34,611 nt of DNA from contig VGKB01000003.1 of the NCBI GenBank assembly GCA_016867255.1, forward strand, positions 1 to 34,611, given 5' to 3'. A program made the position numbers and the translations under genes. How positions within the stretch are numbered: the first letter of the stretch is position 1; each line of letters begins with the position of its first letter. Below the pieces are notes generated by a model. The model saw nothing but the letters and a program-made list of their open reading frames with translations, was not told where the DNA came from and did not search any database. This stretch comes from Candidatus Moraniibacteriota bacterium (GTDB lineage: Bacteria > Patescibacteriota > Minisyncoccia > CAIUEV01). Below are positions 13,166-22,171 of this stretch, in pieces.

Positions 13166-14674
13166 TTAATTCTCCCTTTTTAAATAGTTTTTTCCCACTC
13201 GCCAGCCGTCTCCCGCTCCCATAGTTATTAAGATAGTCGGTTTCTTGGATTTATATTTTTTCAGGAAATCAAGGCAATCCTGATGGGAGGGAAAATTAAA
13301 GGCCGTTTTTTTGTTTTTGATAAGCTTTTTAGCGATGTCAGCGCTTCTGACTTTACCTTTTAATTCTCTGGCAGAGCCATAGATCGGAAGAAGCCCAATC
13401 AGATCGGCGGCGGAAAGCGATTTAATAAATTCAGCAAGGAACGCACTGGTTCGGGTGAAAGTGTGCGACTGGAAGATTACGAAAATTTTAAACTTGGGAA
13501 AGTGCCTTCTTACGGCGGCTAAAGTCGCGTCAATTTCAGCGGGATGGTGGGCGTAATCGTCATAGACCAGTACTTCCCCCCTTTTTCCAATAAATTGCAT
13601 CCGACGCTCGGTTCCCCGGAAACTCTCAAAACTTTTGGCTATTTTATTGTTTGAAATTTTCAACTTGAAGTTTGGGACGCAAGATAATGCCAAGACAAAG
13701 GCGACCGCCGCCGCTAGATTATAGGCGTTGTGCTCGCCAAAAAGAGAGGCGGAGACGGCAATTTTCTGTTTCTTATTGAAAATATTTTGTGCTGTCTTCT
13801 TTGGCAGGTTAATCTTGAAAAAGTATTTTGGAATTTGGAATCTAGAATTTGGAATTTGGTTTGGATCCTGGGATCCGGAATCCAAAATTTGAATATCATT
13901 ATTTTTATTTTTTCCGTAGGTTAAAATTACGCGATCATCGTTATTTTTTAGGTTTAATTCCTTCAACATGCGTAATGTTTTAACGTCATCCCCGTTAAAT
14001 ACGCCGATTTTAGGCAGCTTTAATTTTGTTCTTGCCCACTTCCCTACCCACTTTTCAAACACCCGGTAATAATTTTCCGGTTTTTTATAGTAATCCGGAT
14101 GGTCATAGTCAATATTGGTAATGATAATGGACCACGGCCGGTAATGTCTTAGTTTATTTTGGTGCTCGTCGGCTTCAATTACGAAAAACGAACTTTTGCC
14201 GGTTATCGCGTTAGTCTGCCAATTGGCTACCCGACTGCCGATTAGCGCGGTGGGATCTAAGCCAAGGTTTTTCATTGATTCGGCGATAAGGGCGGAAGTG
14301 GTTGTTTTGCCGTGCGTTCCTGAAACCGCGATGCCCAAAGAGGCGTTAAATAAAGCGCTAACTGCTTCAGGATACGACATAACCGGAATTTTTTTCTTTT
14401 TGGCCGATAAAATCTCCGGATGCTTTATTGGATCAAAAGCGGTTGAGTATACTACCAGTTCAGTATTTTTGGGCAAATTAGAAGTTCTGAATCCTTCTCT
14501 GAAAGGAATTTTGAGTTTCTTAAGCACCGCGTCAGTAAAAAATTTTTCGTGGGTGTCCGAACCACTGATGATTTTACCGCGGCTCTTAAGAATCTGCGCC
14601 AGCGCCGTCATCCCGACACCCTTGATGCCGACCAGATAAATATGTTTTAATTTTTGCAATAAATTATTTTTCAT
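13166..14674 (-). CDS. murC: UDP-N-acetylmuramate--L-alanine ligase
   Basis: This 502-residue enzyme adds L-alanine to UDP-MurNAc, the first amino acid of the peptidoglycan stem. The N-terminal Rossmann domain has GIKGVGMTALA at 16-26. The ATP loop is SGTHGKTTT at 118-126. The central domain has the metal/substrate region VIEADE (165-170) and TNIDYDHPDYY. FGEHNAYNLAAAVA (312-325) is the conserved HNxxN(a/l)AA motif, and DDYAHHPAEI is the C-terminal Mur ligase signature (the AHHP of MurC). A good Shine-Dalgarno site, GGAG, lies 8 nt before the ATG. Unusually, residues about 261-283 are encoded by a low-complexity repeat (separate entry). Mpl-type ligases are the nearest alternative. Confidence 0.93.
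   Translation of the reverse strand: MKNNLLQKLKHIYLVGIKGVGMTALAQILKSRGKIISGSDTHEKFFTDAVLKKLKIPFREGFRTSNLPKNTELVVYSTAFDPIKHPEILSAKKKKIPVMSYPEAVSALFNASLGIAVSGTHGKTTTSALIAESMKNLGLDPTALIGSRVANWQTNAITGKSSFFVIEADEHQNKLRHYRPWSIIITNIDYDHPDYYKKPENYYRVFEKWVGKWARTKLKLPKIGVFNGDDVKTLRMLKELNLKNNDDRVILTYGKNKNNDIQILDSGSQDPNQIPNSRFQIPKYFFKINLPKKTAQNIFNKKQKIAVSASLFGEHNAYNLAAAVAFVLALSCVPNFKLKISNNKIAKSFESFRGTERRMQFIGKRGEVLVYDDYAHHPAEIDATLAAVRRHFPKFKIFVIFQSHTFTRTSAFLAEFIKSLSAADLIGLLPIYGSARELKGKVRSADIAKKLIKNKKTAFNFPSHQDCLDFLKKYKSKKPTILITMGAGDGWRVGKNYLKREN
13826..13894. repeat. Low-complexity repeat inserted in frame inside murC
   Basis: The stretch contains repeated GGAATTTGG / AATCTAGAATTTGG units and a GGATCC-tg-GGATCC inverted pair, unlike the rest of murC. 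On the coding strand it specifies QILDSGSQDPNQIPNSRFQI, rich in Ser, Asn, Gln and Pro. It lies in the central ATPase domain, where other MurC proteins have a short loop. It reads like intergenic filler repeats that have become coding without breaking the frame. Confidence 0.65.
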
Positions 14675-14765
14675 TTGGCATTCTCCAATTATACGAAACG
14701 ATAGAATATATTATAGATATAGTATAATATTTGCATATATTAACATTAATTTTTGATTTAGCCTC
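14675..14765. promoter_or_regulatory. Divergent promoter region between murC and dnaG
   Basis: The 91-bp gap separates two divergent genes. A perfect TATAAT for dnaG lies at 14723-14728. For murC, TATAAT occurs on the minus strand at 14710-14715 and again at 14688-14693; the second would start transcription downstream of murC's Shine-Dalgarno site, so the first is likelier. No convincing -35 hexamers accompany them. Confidence 0.4.
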
Positions 14766-16592
14766 ATGGCAACGCTTGTCGATGACGTGAAGGATAAATT
14801 GGATGTTGTGGACATTGTCTCCGGTTACGTTAAATTGACGCCGGCCGGCGCGAACATGCGAGGTTTGTGCCCTTTTCACCGGGAGAAAACGCCTTCTTTT
14901 ATGGTGAGCAAGGAAAAACAGATATTCCACTGCTTTGGCTGCGGCAAGGGGGGAGATGTGATTACTTTCATTGAAGAAATGGAAGGGATGGAGTTTAAGG
15001 AGGCGCTCCGAATGTTGGCGGAAAGAGCCGGCTTGGATTATCGCAGATATCAGGGGACTTTTTCCGACCAAGGCCAAGTAGATGATAAAGAGACAATTCG
15101 GCGGCTGCTGGAAGCCACCGCGGTTTTTTACGAGAAAGAGTTAAAAGGAGCCAAAGGCAAAAAAGCTACCAATTACCTTAGAGAACGGGGGCTGAAAAAC
15201 AGTTATGCCTCTTTATTCCGTTTGGGCTACGCCCCCAGATTAAACGCTAAAGGCACTCCCGCGGCCCTTTATGATCATTTGAGAGAGCTTGGCTTTTCCG
15301 CGGATGCTATTTTGAAAAGCGGCAGTGTGTATAAAAAAGACAACCAAGATGTTTTTGTGGACCGTTTCCGGGGACGGCTGATATTCCCGATTACGGATGG
15401 TCTGGGGCGGATAGTAGGATTTTCCGCCCGACTGCTTCCCGGCGATGAGAGCGGGCAAGGGAAATACATCAATACGCCCGGAACAATCCTCTACGACAAG
15501 AGCAGTTTGCTCTACGGTTTTCACTTGGCAAAAAACAGCATTCGGGAAAGTCAAGAGGTGATAATGCTGGAAGGTAATCTGGATGTTATTCTGAGCCATC
15601 AAGCCGGAGTAAAACAAGCCGTGGCCACTTGCGGCACTGCCGTGGGAGTTAAACAACTTACTTACTTGCGCCGTTTTACCGAAAAACTAATATTAGCGTT
15701 TGACGCCGATATGGCGGGGGTGAAAGCTGCCAAAAGAACCGCGGAATTGGCTTGGGCGCAGGATATGGACGTGAAAGTGATTCCCCTAAAAACCGGCAAG
15801 GACGTGGCGGACATTGCCAGCGCGGAACCGGATAACTGGCAAGAGATGGTAAAAAAGCCCAGAAGCGTGGCCGGATATTTTTTTAACCTTGCTTTTGGGA
15901 ACCGGGTGTTAAGTCTGGACCAAAAAAAAGTATTGGCGGAAAAAATTATAAAGTTGCTGTCTCAGATCCCATCGCGGGTGGAGCAGTCCTACTACCTGAA
16001 AAAATTGGCCGAATTAGTAAAAGTGCCGGAAAATCTTCTTTGGGAAAAAATTTCGGGAAAAAACGCAAATTTGGCGCTAAAACAAGAATCTGAGAAAGAA
16101 AAAAGCCCCTTCTTTTCCAAAGGCAGGAGGATTTTATTGGAGGAAAGACTTATCGGACTAATCTTCAATTACCCCGAGTTGTATTTCAAAAACAGGGAGA
16201 AAGTCGGGAGTATTGTTTTGGTGGGAGAAGTAAACAAGTCTATTTGGCGGGAAATGAAGAATTATCTGGATTCACTGGACGCGAAGAAAGAAGGCGCGAA
16301 AGAAAAAATTGATTTAAAATTTTCCAGTCGGGAGCTGAACCTTTTAGCCAAAGAATACGCAATAAGCGTGGACAAGGAATTAGGAGGAGATTCAGATAAC
16401 ATTCTGGAGGATGCGAAAAATGAGCTGCTTAAGTGCGCCAACGCTCTGGAATTGGAATTTTTAAAAGACAAAAGATCGGAATTATTGGCAAAAATAGAGA
16501 AAATATCTCCCTCAAAGAAAAAAAAGCTGCGGGCGGTCATGAAACAGTTGGAAAGGATAAGCAAGGAAATCAACCGTAAAAGAGTATTCTGA
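14766..16592 (+). CDS. dnaG: DNA primase
   Basis: This 608-residue protein synthesises RNA primers at the replication fork. The N-terminal CHC2 zinc domain has Cys35, His38, Cys56 and Cys59 in CPFHREKTPSF...FHCFGCGKGGD. The RNA polymerase core includes RFRGRLIFPITDGLGRIVGFSARLL. The Toprim domain has MLEGNLDV (usually EGYMDV) and FDADMAG, with the metal-binding acids kept. The C-terminal ~200 residues are helical and charged, as expected for the helicase-binding region. The length is normal. The ATG lies 11 nt after an in-leader TTGATTTAG and has no Shine-Dalgarno site. A metallophosphoesterase gene follows after 20 nt, probably on the same transcript. Confidence 0.97.
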   Translation: MATLVDDVKDKLDVVDIVSGYVKLTPAGANMRGLCPFHREKTPSFMVSKEKQIFHCFGCGKGGDVITFIEEMEGMEFKEALRMLAERAGLDYRRYQGTFSDQGQVDDKETIRRLLEATAVFYEKELKGAKGKKATNYLRERGLKNSYASLFRLGYAPRLNAKGTPAALYDHLRELGFSADAILKSGSVYKKDNQDVFVDRFRGRLIFPITDGLGRIVGFSARLLPGDESGQGKYINTPGTILYDKSSLLYGFHLAKNSIRESQEVIMLEGNLDVILSHQAGVKQAVATCGTAVGVKQLTYLRRFTEKLILAFDADMAGVKAAKRTAELAWAQDMDVKVIPLKTGKDVADIASAEPDNWQEMVKKPRSVAGYFFNLAFGNRVLSLDQKKVLAEKIIKLLSQIPSRVEQSYYLKKLAELVKVPENLLWEKISGKNANLALKQESEKEKSPFFSKGRRILLEERLIGLIFNYPELYFKNREKVGSIVLVGEVNKSIWREMKNYLDSLDAKKEGAKEKIDLKFSSRELNLLAKEYAISVDKELGGDSDNILEDAKNELLKCANALELEFLKDKRSELLAKIEKISPSKKKKLRAVMKQLERISKEINRKRVF

Positions 16593-16612
16593 AAATAAAT
16601 ATAATTTTAAAA

Positions 16613-17590
16613 ATGAGAACCGGACGAAACAGAAAAATAATTTTTCTCGCGGTTGCCGCGATAGCGGCGATTATATCATTGCTTTTGATTTTTCTTCCCT
16701 CTACCAGTTCGCGCCAAATCGGGCTCGGATCCTCCTTTTTTACTGCTTCTCTTCCCTCGGACGGAGATAATTTTGAATTTGCCGTAATTGGCGATACGCA
16801 GAAGTTTAACCCGGGGAGAAAAAACGGGGGCCTGCAAAAAGCCGCAGAGGGTATTGGCAGAAAAAAAGCTGCTTTTACTCTGGCAATGGGAGATTTAGCG
16901 ACCGATTGTAAAGGAGGAAAAAAATGCGAAAAGAATTGGAGGAAATGGAAAAAGATTGTTTTAGCTGATGTGCCGGAAGTTTATCCGGTAATGGGTAATC
17001 ATGACCAAATCAAGGACGAAGCTTATGCGACTTGGCGTAGAGTTTTTAACCTGCCGGATAACGGTCCGGAAGGATACCAGGAGATAGTTTATTCCTTTGA
17101 TTACGGCAATTCCCATTTTGTGGTTTTAAATAGCGGAACCAGCCATTCTGTCAATAAAGAGCAGCGAGATTGGCTGGAAGAAGATTTAGATAGCAACCAA
17201 AAGGAAAACATTTTTGTGTTTTTTCACGAACCTGCCTGGCCTACTGGTGATAAAATTGGAGAAAGTCTGGACGTACATCCGGAAGAACGCGATGAATTGT
17301 GGGGAATATTAGATAGACACGGCGTTGCGGCGGTATTCTCAGGACACGAGCATTTATTTAGTCGCAGAAAAATAACGGCCGTTCAATTCTCTGGAGCAGA
17401 GAAGGAAATTTATCAATTTATTGTGGGCAACACTGATTCGTTTCGGCACGGCAAACCTCGGAAAAATAAAGCGGATTATTATTTTACTAATAAGAGTTAC
17501 GCTTTAGTTCAAGTTAACGGATCAGAAATAACCGTGAAGAACTATTCTATTGGAGGCAGAAAGATGGACGAGTTTAAATTTACCCGGTAA
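16613..17590 (+). CDS. Secreted or membrane-anchored calcineurin-like metallophosphoesterase
   Basis: This 325-residue protein has an N-terminal TM/signal segment at about 9-28. The calcineurin-fold motifs follow in order: VIGDTQ (Asp61, Gln63 in place of the common His), MGDLATD (Asp94), MGNHD (Asn129, His130, Asp131), FFHEPAW (His205) and FSGHEHLFSR (His245, His247). All dinuclear metal ligands except the first His are present; GDTQ is seen in several extracellular branches of the family. Substrates may be phosphomonoesters, phosphodiesters or nucleotides; the sequence does not decide. It lies 20 nt after dnaG and converges on rpsT with a 3-nt gap. Confidence 0.88.
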   Translation: MRTGRNRKIIFLAVAAIAAIISLLLIFLPSTSSRQIGLGSSFFTASLPSDGDNFEFAVIGDTQKFNPGRKNGGLQKAAEGIGRKKAAFTLAMGDLATDCKGGKKCEKNWRKWKKIVLADVPEVYPVMGNHDQIKDEAYATWRRVFNLPDNGPEGYQEIVYSFDYGNSHFVVLNSGTSHSVNKEQRDWLEEDLDSNQKENIFVFFHEPAWPTGDKIGESLDVHPEERDELWGILDRHGVAAVFSGHEHLFSRRKITAVQFSGAEKEIYQFIVGNTDSFRHGKPRKNKADYYFTNKSYALVQVNGSEITVKNYSIGGRKMDEFKFTR

Positions 17591-17593
17591 AAA

Positions 17594-17866
17594 CTACTTT
17601 TTCTTGTTGGAACGCAATTTTTTATACAAGTGCCTTTTTTTGCGGGCGGCGGTATTTTTTTTAATTACGTTTTTTTGGGCGGCCCGGTCAATTATTCTTT
17701 GGGCCTCTCGCAAAATTTTATTAATCTTGGTTGGATCAACATTTTCAGCGATGTGTTTTTCGGCTTTTTTGATGATGTCTTTAACTCTTTTTTTAACGAT
17801 AGTGTTGCGAATTCGGTTTTTTTGAGCGACCTTTAGGTATTTTTTTGCGGCTTTTTTAATGGGCAT
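17594..17866 (-). CDS. rpsT: 30S ribosomal protein bS20
   Basis: This 90-residue, very lysine-rich protein starts MPIKKAAKKYLKVAQKNR, the classic bS20 opening. Helix patterns match (KKRVKDIIKKAEKHI; INKILREAQRIIDRAAQKNVIKKNTAARKKRHL), and the NTAxRKKxxL element near the C-terminus is diagnostic. bS20 binds 16S rRNA early in 30S assembly. A clean promoter precedes it. It is monocistronic and convergent with the metallophosphoesterase. Confidence 0.95.
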   Translation of the reverse strand: MPIKKAAKKYLKVAQKNRIRNTIVKKRVKDIIKKAEKHIAENVDPTKINKILREAQRIIDRAAQKNVIKKNTAARKKRHLYKKLRSNKKK

Positions 17867-17916
17867 GTGAAAAATTTAATTTAGGGATTTAAGTTGGTTT
17901 CTTAAACTTCCGTAAC

Positions 17917-17945
17917 AATCTACGAATTATTAAAGATAATGTCAA
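17917..17945 (-). promoter_or_regulatory. Sigma-70 promoter of rpsT
   Basis: On the minus strand a perfect TTGACA (17940-17945) is followed, after exactly 17 bp, by TAGATT (17917-17922). Transcription would start near 17910, giving a leader of about 44 nt before the ATG at 17866. Confidence 0.6.
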
Positions 17946-18012
17946 ATTATCCCACTTTTAAAATTGGTGATAAAATAACAAAAACTCAAAGAAATTTTGT
18001 GACCATTAGATT

Positions 18013-19143
18013 ATGCCGCCCCAAAAAAAGAAAGTGAAGAAAATAGAGGAGAATGACCGGTCTTATAAAAAAGAGCTGCCCGATGGTAAACTATGGCTTA
18101 ACTTGCTTCGCTGGGCGGCGGTTTTTGCAACAGTTTTTGTTATTGGTCTTATGGTTACTGTTTGGGGGATATATCAAAAAAATTGGCAAAATTATTTTAT
18201 TGAGGCGTTTGAGAAATCCATTCCCTTTCCTGCGGCAAGTATTGGATATGGAGGTTGGATTAGTATTGCCGAATTTAACAGTAAGACAAAGGCCATAAAA
18301 GTCTTTTTGGAAGGGCGGGAAGTGGTTTTCCAAAGGGGGATATTTGATTTTTCTACTCCGGAAGGGTTAAGAAGACTTGAAGTGATTAAGAAAAACGTCT
18401 TGAATCAGGCAATAGAGAATAAAATTATGGAGATTGAAGCCGAGAAAAGAGGAATCCAAGCAGATAGGAGCGAAATCAAAGATATTAGCAGGAAGATTTT
18501 AGAAAGAGACAATAAAAGAGAGGAAAATCTCAATCAATTAAAATTGATGTATAATTGGGGCGAAAATGATTTTTCAGAGCAGATTGTTAAAAAAATGGTA
18601 ATTAAGGGAAAATTGGAGGAGAAGCTAAAATCATCCGGGGAACTAAATGCCGCCGCGAGAAAGAAAGTCAATATCGTCAGGGAAAAAGTTGAACGGGGAG
18701 AAAACTTTGAAAATGTTGCTCGTGAGTACAGCGAAGCGTCAAGCCGCCAATACGGCGGGCTACTTCCGCCCTTTAGCCAAAATGAATCTCCCGAAGAATT
18801 CAAGAACACCGCCTTTTTGTTAGGGGAGGGTGAGGTAAGTGAACCGATAGAGACTGAAAATGGCTGGCAAATTATCAAGCTAGAGAGAAGCTATCCGGAA
18901 GGGGGCGTAAAGAAAGTAGAGATAAGGCATATTTTGATAAACAAAAACAGCTTTGACAGTTGGGTGGCGGAAAGAAAGAAGGCGGAAAAAGTGAAAGTAT
19001 TTTTAAAACCCTATTATTGGCATTCTCAAATGGGCAGATTATATTTTAAGGATGAGGAGTTAAACGGTTTTGAGGATCAAATCAATAGGGAATACCTGGA
19101 AGAGAGGTCGCAAGAAATTGATTTTATAATTAACACTGAGTAA
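18013..19143 (+). CDS. Membrane-anchored parvulin-like (SurA/PrsA-type) peptidyl-prolyl isomerase
   Basis: This 376-residue protein has a lysine-rich cytoplasmic start, a TM helix at about 31-54 and an exported remainder. Residues ~130-210 form a helical SurA/PrsA-like chaperone segment (NQAIENKIMEIEAEKRG). Residues ~216-300 match a parvulin domain: REKVERGENFENVAREYSE, YGGLLPPFSQNESPEEFKNTAFLLGEGEVSEPIETENGWQIIKL. The strand that should open the domain (RHILI) instead appears after it, in VEIRHILI (about 309-316). The usual second active-site His is Gln in GWQIIKL. Foldase activity outside the membrane is inferred; loss of isomerase activity is possible. It starts a same-strand unit with the methyltransferase (18-nt gap) and ftsK. 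Confidence 0.82.
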   Translation: MPPQKKKVKKIEENDRSYKKELPDGKLWLNLLRWAAVFATVFVIGLMVTVWGIYQKNWQNYFIEAFEKSIPFPAASIGYGGWISIAEFNSKTKAIKVFLEGREVVFQRGIFDFSTPEGLRRLEVIKKNVLNQAIENKIMEIEAEKRGIQADRSEIKDISRKILERDNKREENLNQLKLMYNWGENDFSEQIVKKMVIKGKLEEKLKSSGELNAAARKKVNIVREKVERGENFENVAREYSEASSRQYGGLLPPFSQNESPEEFKNTAFLLGEGEVSEPIETENGWQIIKLERSYPEGGVKKVEIRHILINKNSFDSWVAERKKAEKVKVFLKPYYWHSQMGRLYFKDEELNGFEDQINREYLEERSQEIDFIINTE

Positions 19144-19161
19144 GAATAGTAAACGTAAAAA

Positions 19162-19770
19162 ATGGGCAAAATCAATCAAAAAAACAAATTAGTGGAAGAA
19201 CTGAGAATTATCGGAAGCGGATTCATTGACCCTGAAACAGTGGCGGCTGACTGGAACATAAAAAAAGGGGAAGTAGTCGCCGATTTAGGTTGCGGCGGCG
19301 GATATTTCACTATCCCTACCGCCAGGATGGTTGGCGATGAAGGGAAGGTGTATGCGGTAGACGTGATGGAAGGGCCTATAGAATCAGTAAAGAGCCGTGC
19401 TTATCTGGCTGGGTTAAGTAATATTATCGCGATAAGAGCTGATTTGGAGGGGAAAGAATCTCTTTCAAAATGGGTAAAGGCGGGAGAATGCGATAAAGTG
19501 CTTTTAGCTAACGTGCTTTATACTTCAAAAAAGAAGAACGCTATAATTAGCGAAGCAAGGAGGATATTGAAGAAAAAAGGAAACTTAATTGTAGTTGAGT
19601 GGAAGAAAAAAATTGAAGAAGGCCAAGAAAAAATAAAATATTTTGGTCCTCCGGAAAAGACCAGGATTAGCGGGAAAGAGCTTAAAGACATGCTCAAAAA
19701 GTCCGGATTTAAATTTATTCGGGGTTTTGAAGCGGGTAACTTCCATTTCGGTATGGTACTGGAAAAATAA
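19162..19770 (+). CDS. Class I SAM-dependent methyltransferase
   Basis: This 202-residue protein has the Rossmann methyltransferase core. Motif I is VVADLGCGGGYFTIP (Asp41 and the glycine loop at 43-47); the acidic residue after strand 2 is Asp67 in VYAVDVMEG. Motif II/III are IAIRADLE and CDKVLLANVLY, followed by ILKKKGNLIVVEWKK. It resembles UbiE/Methyltransf_11 proteins. The substrate is not determinable; the position between a secreted foldase and ftsK gives no clue. There is no membrane segment. Confidence 0.88.
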   Translation: MGKINQKNKLVEELRIIGSGFIDPETVAADWNIKKGEVVADLGCGGGYFTIPTARMVGDEGKVYAVDVMEGPIESVKSRAYLAGLSNIIAIRADLEGKESLSKWVKAGECDKVLLANVLYTSKKKNAIISEARRILKKKGNLIVVEWKKKIEEGQEKIKYFGPPEKTRISGKELKDMLKKSGFKFIRGFEAGNFHFGMVLEK

Positions 19771-19789
19771 TCAATAACATTTATCGTCC

Positions 19790-22147
19790 GTGGGTAGAAG
19801 AAAAAAGAAAAAAGAAATTGACTCAGAGTTGAAAGAGGGAGAATTAAATATATCCAGTACGGCAGAGCGGTGGCTTATAGGGGTATTGGCTTGGGGGATA
19901 GCGTGTATTGTTGTTCTGAGTCTTTTTAACGAAGCCGGAATTGTGGGAAAATATTTAGGGAAAGGAATGGTTGAAATTTTCGGCTGGGGAAAGTATTTGA
20001 TTCCATTTATTCTTATGGTAAGCGGCTACTGGATTATCCGGCAGGAAAGATTAGCCCATCCCTATTATCGGGTAAACGGGCTCTTTTTAACTTTTATTTG
20101 TGCGCTGGCAATTTCATCTTTGGTTAGTAACGGGCTGGAAGGAAAGGTAAACTTGCCTGTCATGAAATCGGCCGGCGGTTACGTGGGGTTGGCGTTGGGG
20201 TATGCGGCAAGTTACTTGGGTTTTTGGGGCGGTTTGATAATTTTAATCACCCTATTTTTTGTAGGGATAATATTGTTGCTTGACGGATACTTCAGGAAAG
20301 TTGAATCAGCGGAAAAAGAACAGATTTCAGCAAAGACCGAATTTGCTGAATCAGAAATAATTGAAAAGGAAGGAGAAGAGGCGAAGGAATTTTTGGCTCA
20401 GGGTTTTGTTTTAGAAAAAGACAATTGGAAAAACTCTCTCCTCCACACCCTGAGAAAAGTAAAAAACAAACTTATAAAAAACAAGAGAAATGGGGCATTG
20501 CAAGATCTAGAGGCCTTTGGGGATAAAAAGAACCAAACTAATGAAGCTTCTTTTTCAGGGACGCCTTCAGAATCTGGGAAAAATAAAAAAGGGAGCCAAC
20601 ATTTGAAAGTAAAGATAATTCCGGGATTGAATGAGAATTGGAAATTTCCTTCACTTGACATTTTGGAGAAAAATACTACCAAGGCGGTTGCGGAAGACAT
20701 CAAAACCAATTCAGCCGCGATTAAAAAGACATTGTTAAATTTTGGAATACCGGCGGAAGTGGCGGAAGTGAATGTGGGTCCAACGGTTACCCAATACGCT
20801 ATTAAGCCGGCAGAAGGGATAAAATTGAGCCGAATAACTGCAATCCAGAGCAATTTGGCTATGTCCTTGGCGGCTCATCCTATAAGGATTGAAGCCCCTA
20901 TCCCCGGTCGCTCTCTGGTGGGAGTTGAAGTGCCCAATAAAGTCAAAAGGGTCGTGAATCTCTGCGAATTGATAGAAGACCCGGCTTTTAAAGAATCGCC
21001 GGAAAAACTATTAATCTCTCTCGGAGAGGACCCGGCGGGAAATTATGTTTACGCCGATCTTTCTGAAATGCCCCATTTGCTTATTGCCGGCGCTACGGGT
21101 TCGGGGAAAAGCATTGACATTAATTGTCTAATTGCCAGCTTGCTCTACCGCAACACACCCAGAGAGATGAAAATGATCATGGTAGATCCTAAAAGAGTGG
21201 AGCTTTCAATTTTTAATAATATTCCGCATTTGCTAACCCCGGTTATTGTGGATCACCACAAAGTTGCCAATGCTCTCAAATGGGCAGTGTCAGAGATGGA
21301 GAGGAGATACATAGTTATTCAGGAAACAATGTCGCGCAATATTGTATCATATAACCAGAAAGTGGTGGACGGGGAAATTGAGCCGGAGGTGGTTAAAGAA
21401 ACCGGCGAAATAATTGAACCGGAATTTATGCCCTACATTGTAATAATAATTGACGAGTTGGCTGATTTAATGTCTTCTCCCTATGCCAAAGAGGTGGAAG
21501 CCCTTATTGTGCGGCTGGCGCAGATGTCACGGGCAGTGGGAATTCACTTGGTGCTTTCTACCCAGCGCCCTTCGGTAAATGTCATCACCGGCATAATCAA
21601 GGCAAATTTTCCCACGCGGATTGCGTTTCAGGTGGTCTCTCAAGTGGATTCCCGCACTATTCTGGATATGTCTGGCGCGGAGAAATTGTTGGGAAGAGGC
21701 GACATGCTCTATTTGCCGAAAGAGTCTAATCAACCCAGGCGCATTCAAGGGACTTATATTTCCGAGAAGGAAGTGCAAAAGATCGTGGACCATTTAATTG
21801 AACAGGAGGTAGCGAGCTACAATCCTACTGTGATTCAGTCCGTTGGACCGGAAATTGAAGGGAAGATGAGTAATCAGGGGGAGGAAGATGAATTATATAA
21901 TCAAGCGCGGGAAATTGTTTTGAGAGACAATAGGGCTTCAACTTCGTTGCTGCAAAGACATTTACGGATTGGTTACTCCCGGGCGGCAAGAATAATGGAT
22001 TTATTAGAAGAAAATGGGGTTATCGGCCCGGCGGAAGGATCGCGCCCGAGGCAAGTGATAAAAGGCAGTGGAAATGAGGAAAGCAAAGAAATTAATTATG
22101 AAAATCCGGCGCAAGATCAAGAGAAAAGAGATAACTGGACGCAATAA
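19790..22147 (+). CDS. ftsK: DNA translocase FtsK/SpoIIIE
   Basis: This 785-residue protein pumps chromosomal DNA through the division septum. It starts with GTG at 19790. The N-terminal domain has four or five TM helices (about 26-46, 66-84, 96-113, 129-166). An acidic/polar linker runs to about 280. The motor follows, with Walker A GATGSGKS near residue 434 (usually GTTGSGKS) and Walker B IVIIIDELADLM near 550, then STQRPSVNVITGIIKANFPTRIAF, the FtsK signature. The C-terminal gamma winged helix is present (IVLRDNRASTSLLQRHLRIGYSRAARIMDLLEENGVIG), which reads KOPS-type directing sequences. The linker is short compared with E. coli but normal for SpoIIIE-like proteins. Confidence 0.97.
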   Translation: MGRRKKKKEIDSELKEGELNISSTAERWLIGVLAWGIACIVVLSLFNEAGIVGKYLGKGMVEIFGWGKYLIPFILMVSGYWIIRQERLAHPYYRVNGLFLTFICALAISSLVSNGLEGKVNLPVMKSAGGYVGLALGYAASYLGFWGGLIILITLFFVGIILLLDGYFRKVESAEKEQISAKTEFAESEIIEKEGEEAKEFLAQGFVLEKDNWKNSLLHTLRKVKNKLIKNKRNGALQDLEAFGDKKNQTNEASFSGTPSESGKNKKGSQHLKVKIIPGLNENWKFPSLDILEKNTTKAVAEDIKTNSAAIKKTLLNFGIPAEVAEVNVGPTVTQYAIKPAEGIKLSRITAIQSNLAMSLAAHPIRIEAPIPGRSLVGVEVPNKVKRVVNLCELIEDPAFKESPEKLLISLGEDPAGNYVYADLSEMPHLLIAGATGSGKSIDINCLIASLLYRNTPREMKMIMVDPKRVELSIFNNIPHLLTPVIVDHHKVANALKWAVSEMERRYIVIQETMSRNIVSYNQKVVDGEIEPEVVKETGEIIEPEFMPYIVIIIDELADLMSSPYAKEVEALIVRLAQMSRAVGIHLVLSTQRPSVNVITGIIKANFPTRIAFQVVSQVDSRTILDMSGAEKLLGRGDMLYLPKESNQPRRIQGTYISEKEVQKIVDHLIEQEVASYNPTVIQSVGPEIEGKMSNQGEEDELYNQAREIVLRDNRASTSLLQRHLRIGYSRAARIMDLLEENGVIGPAEGSRPRQVIKGSGNEESKEINYENPAQDQEKRDNWTQ

Positions 22148-22171
22148 AATAGAAAAAAGTTACACATTGTG

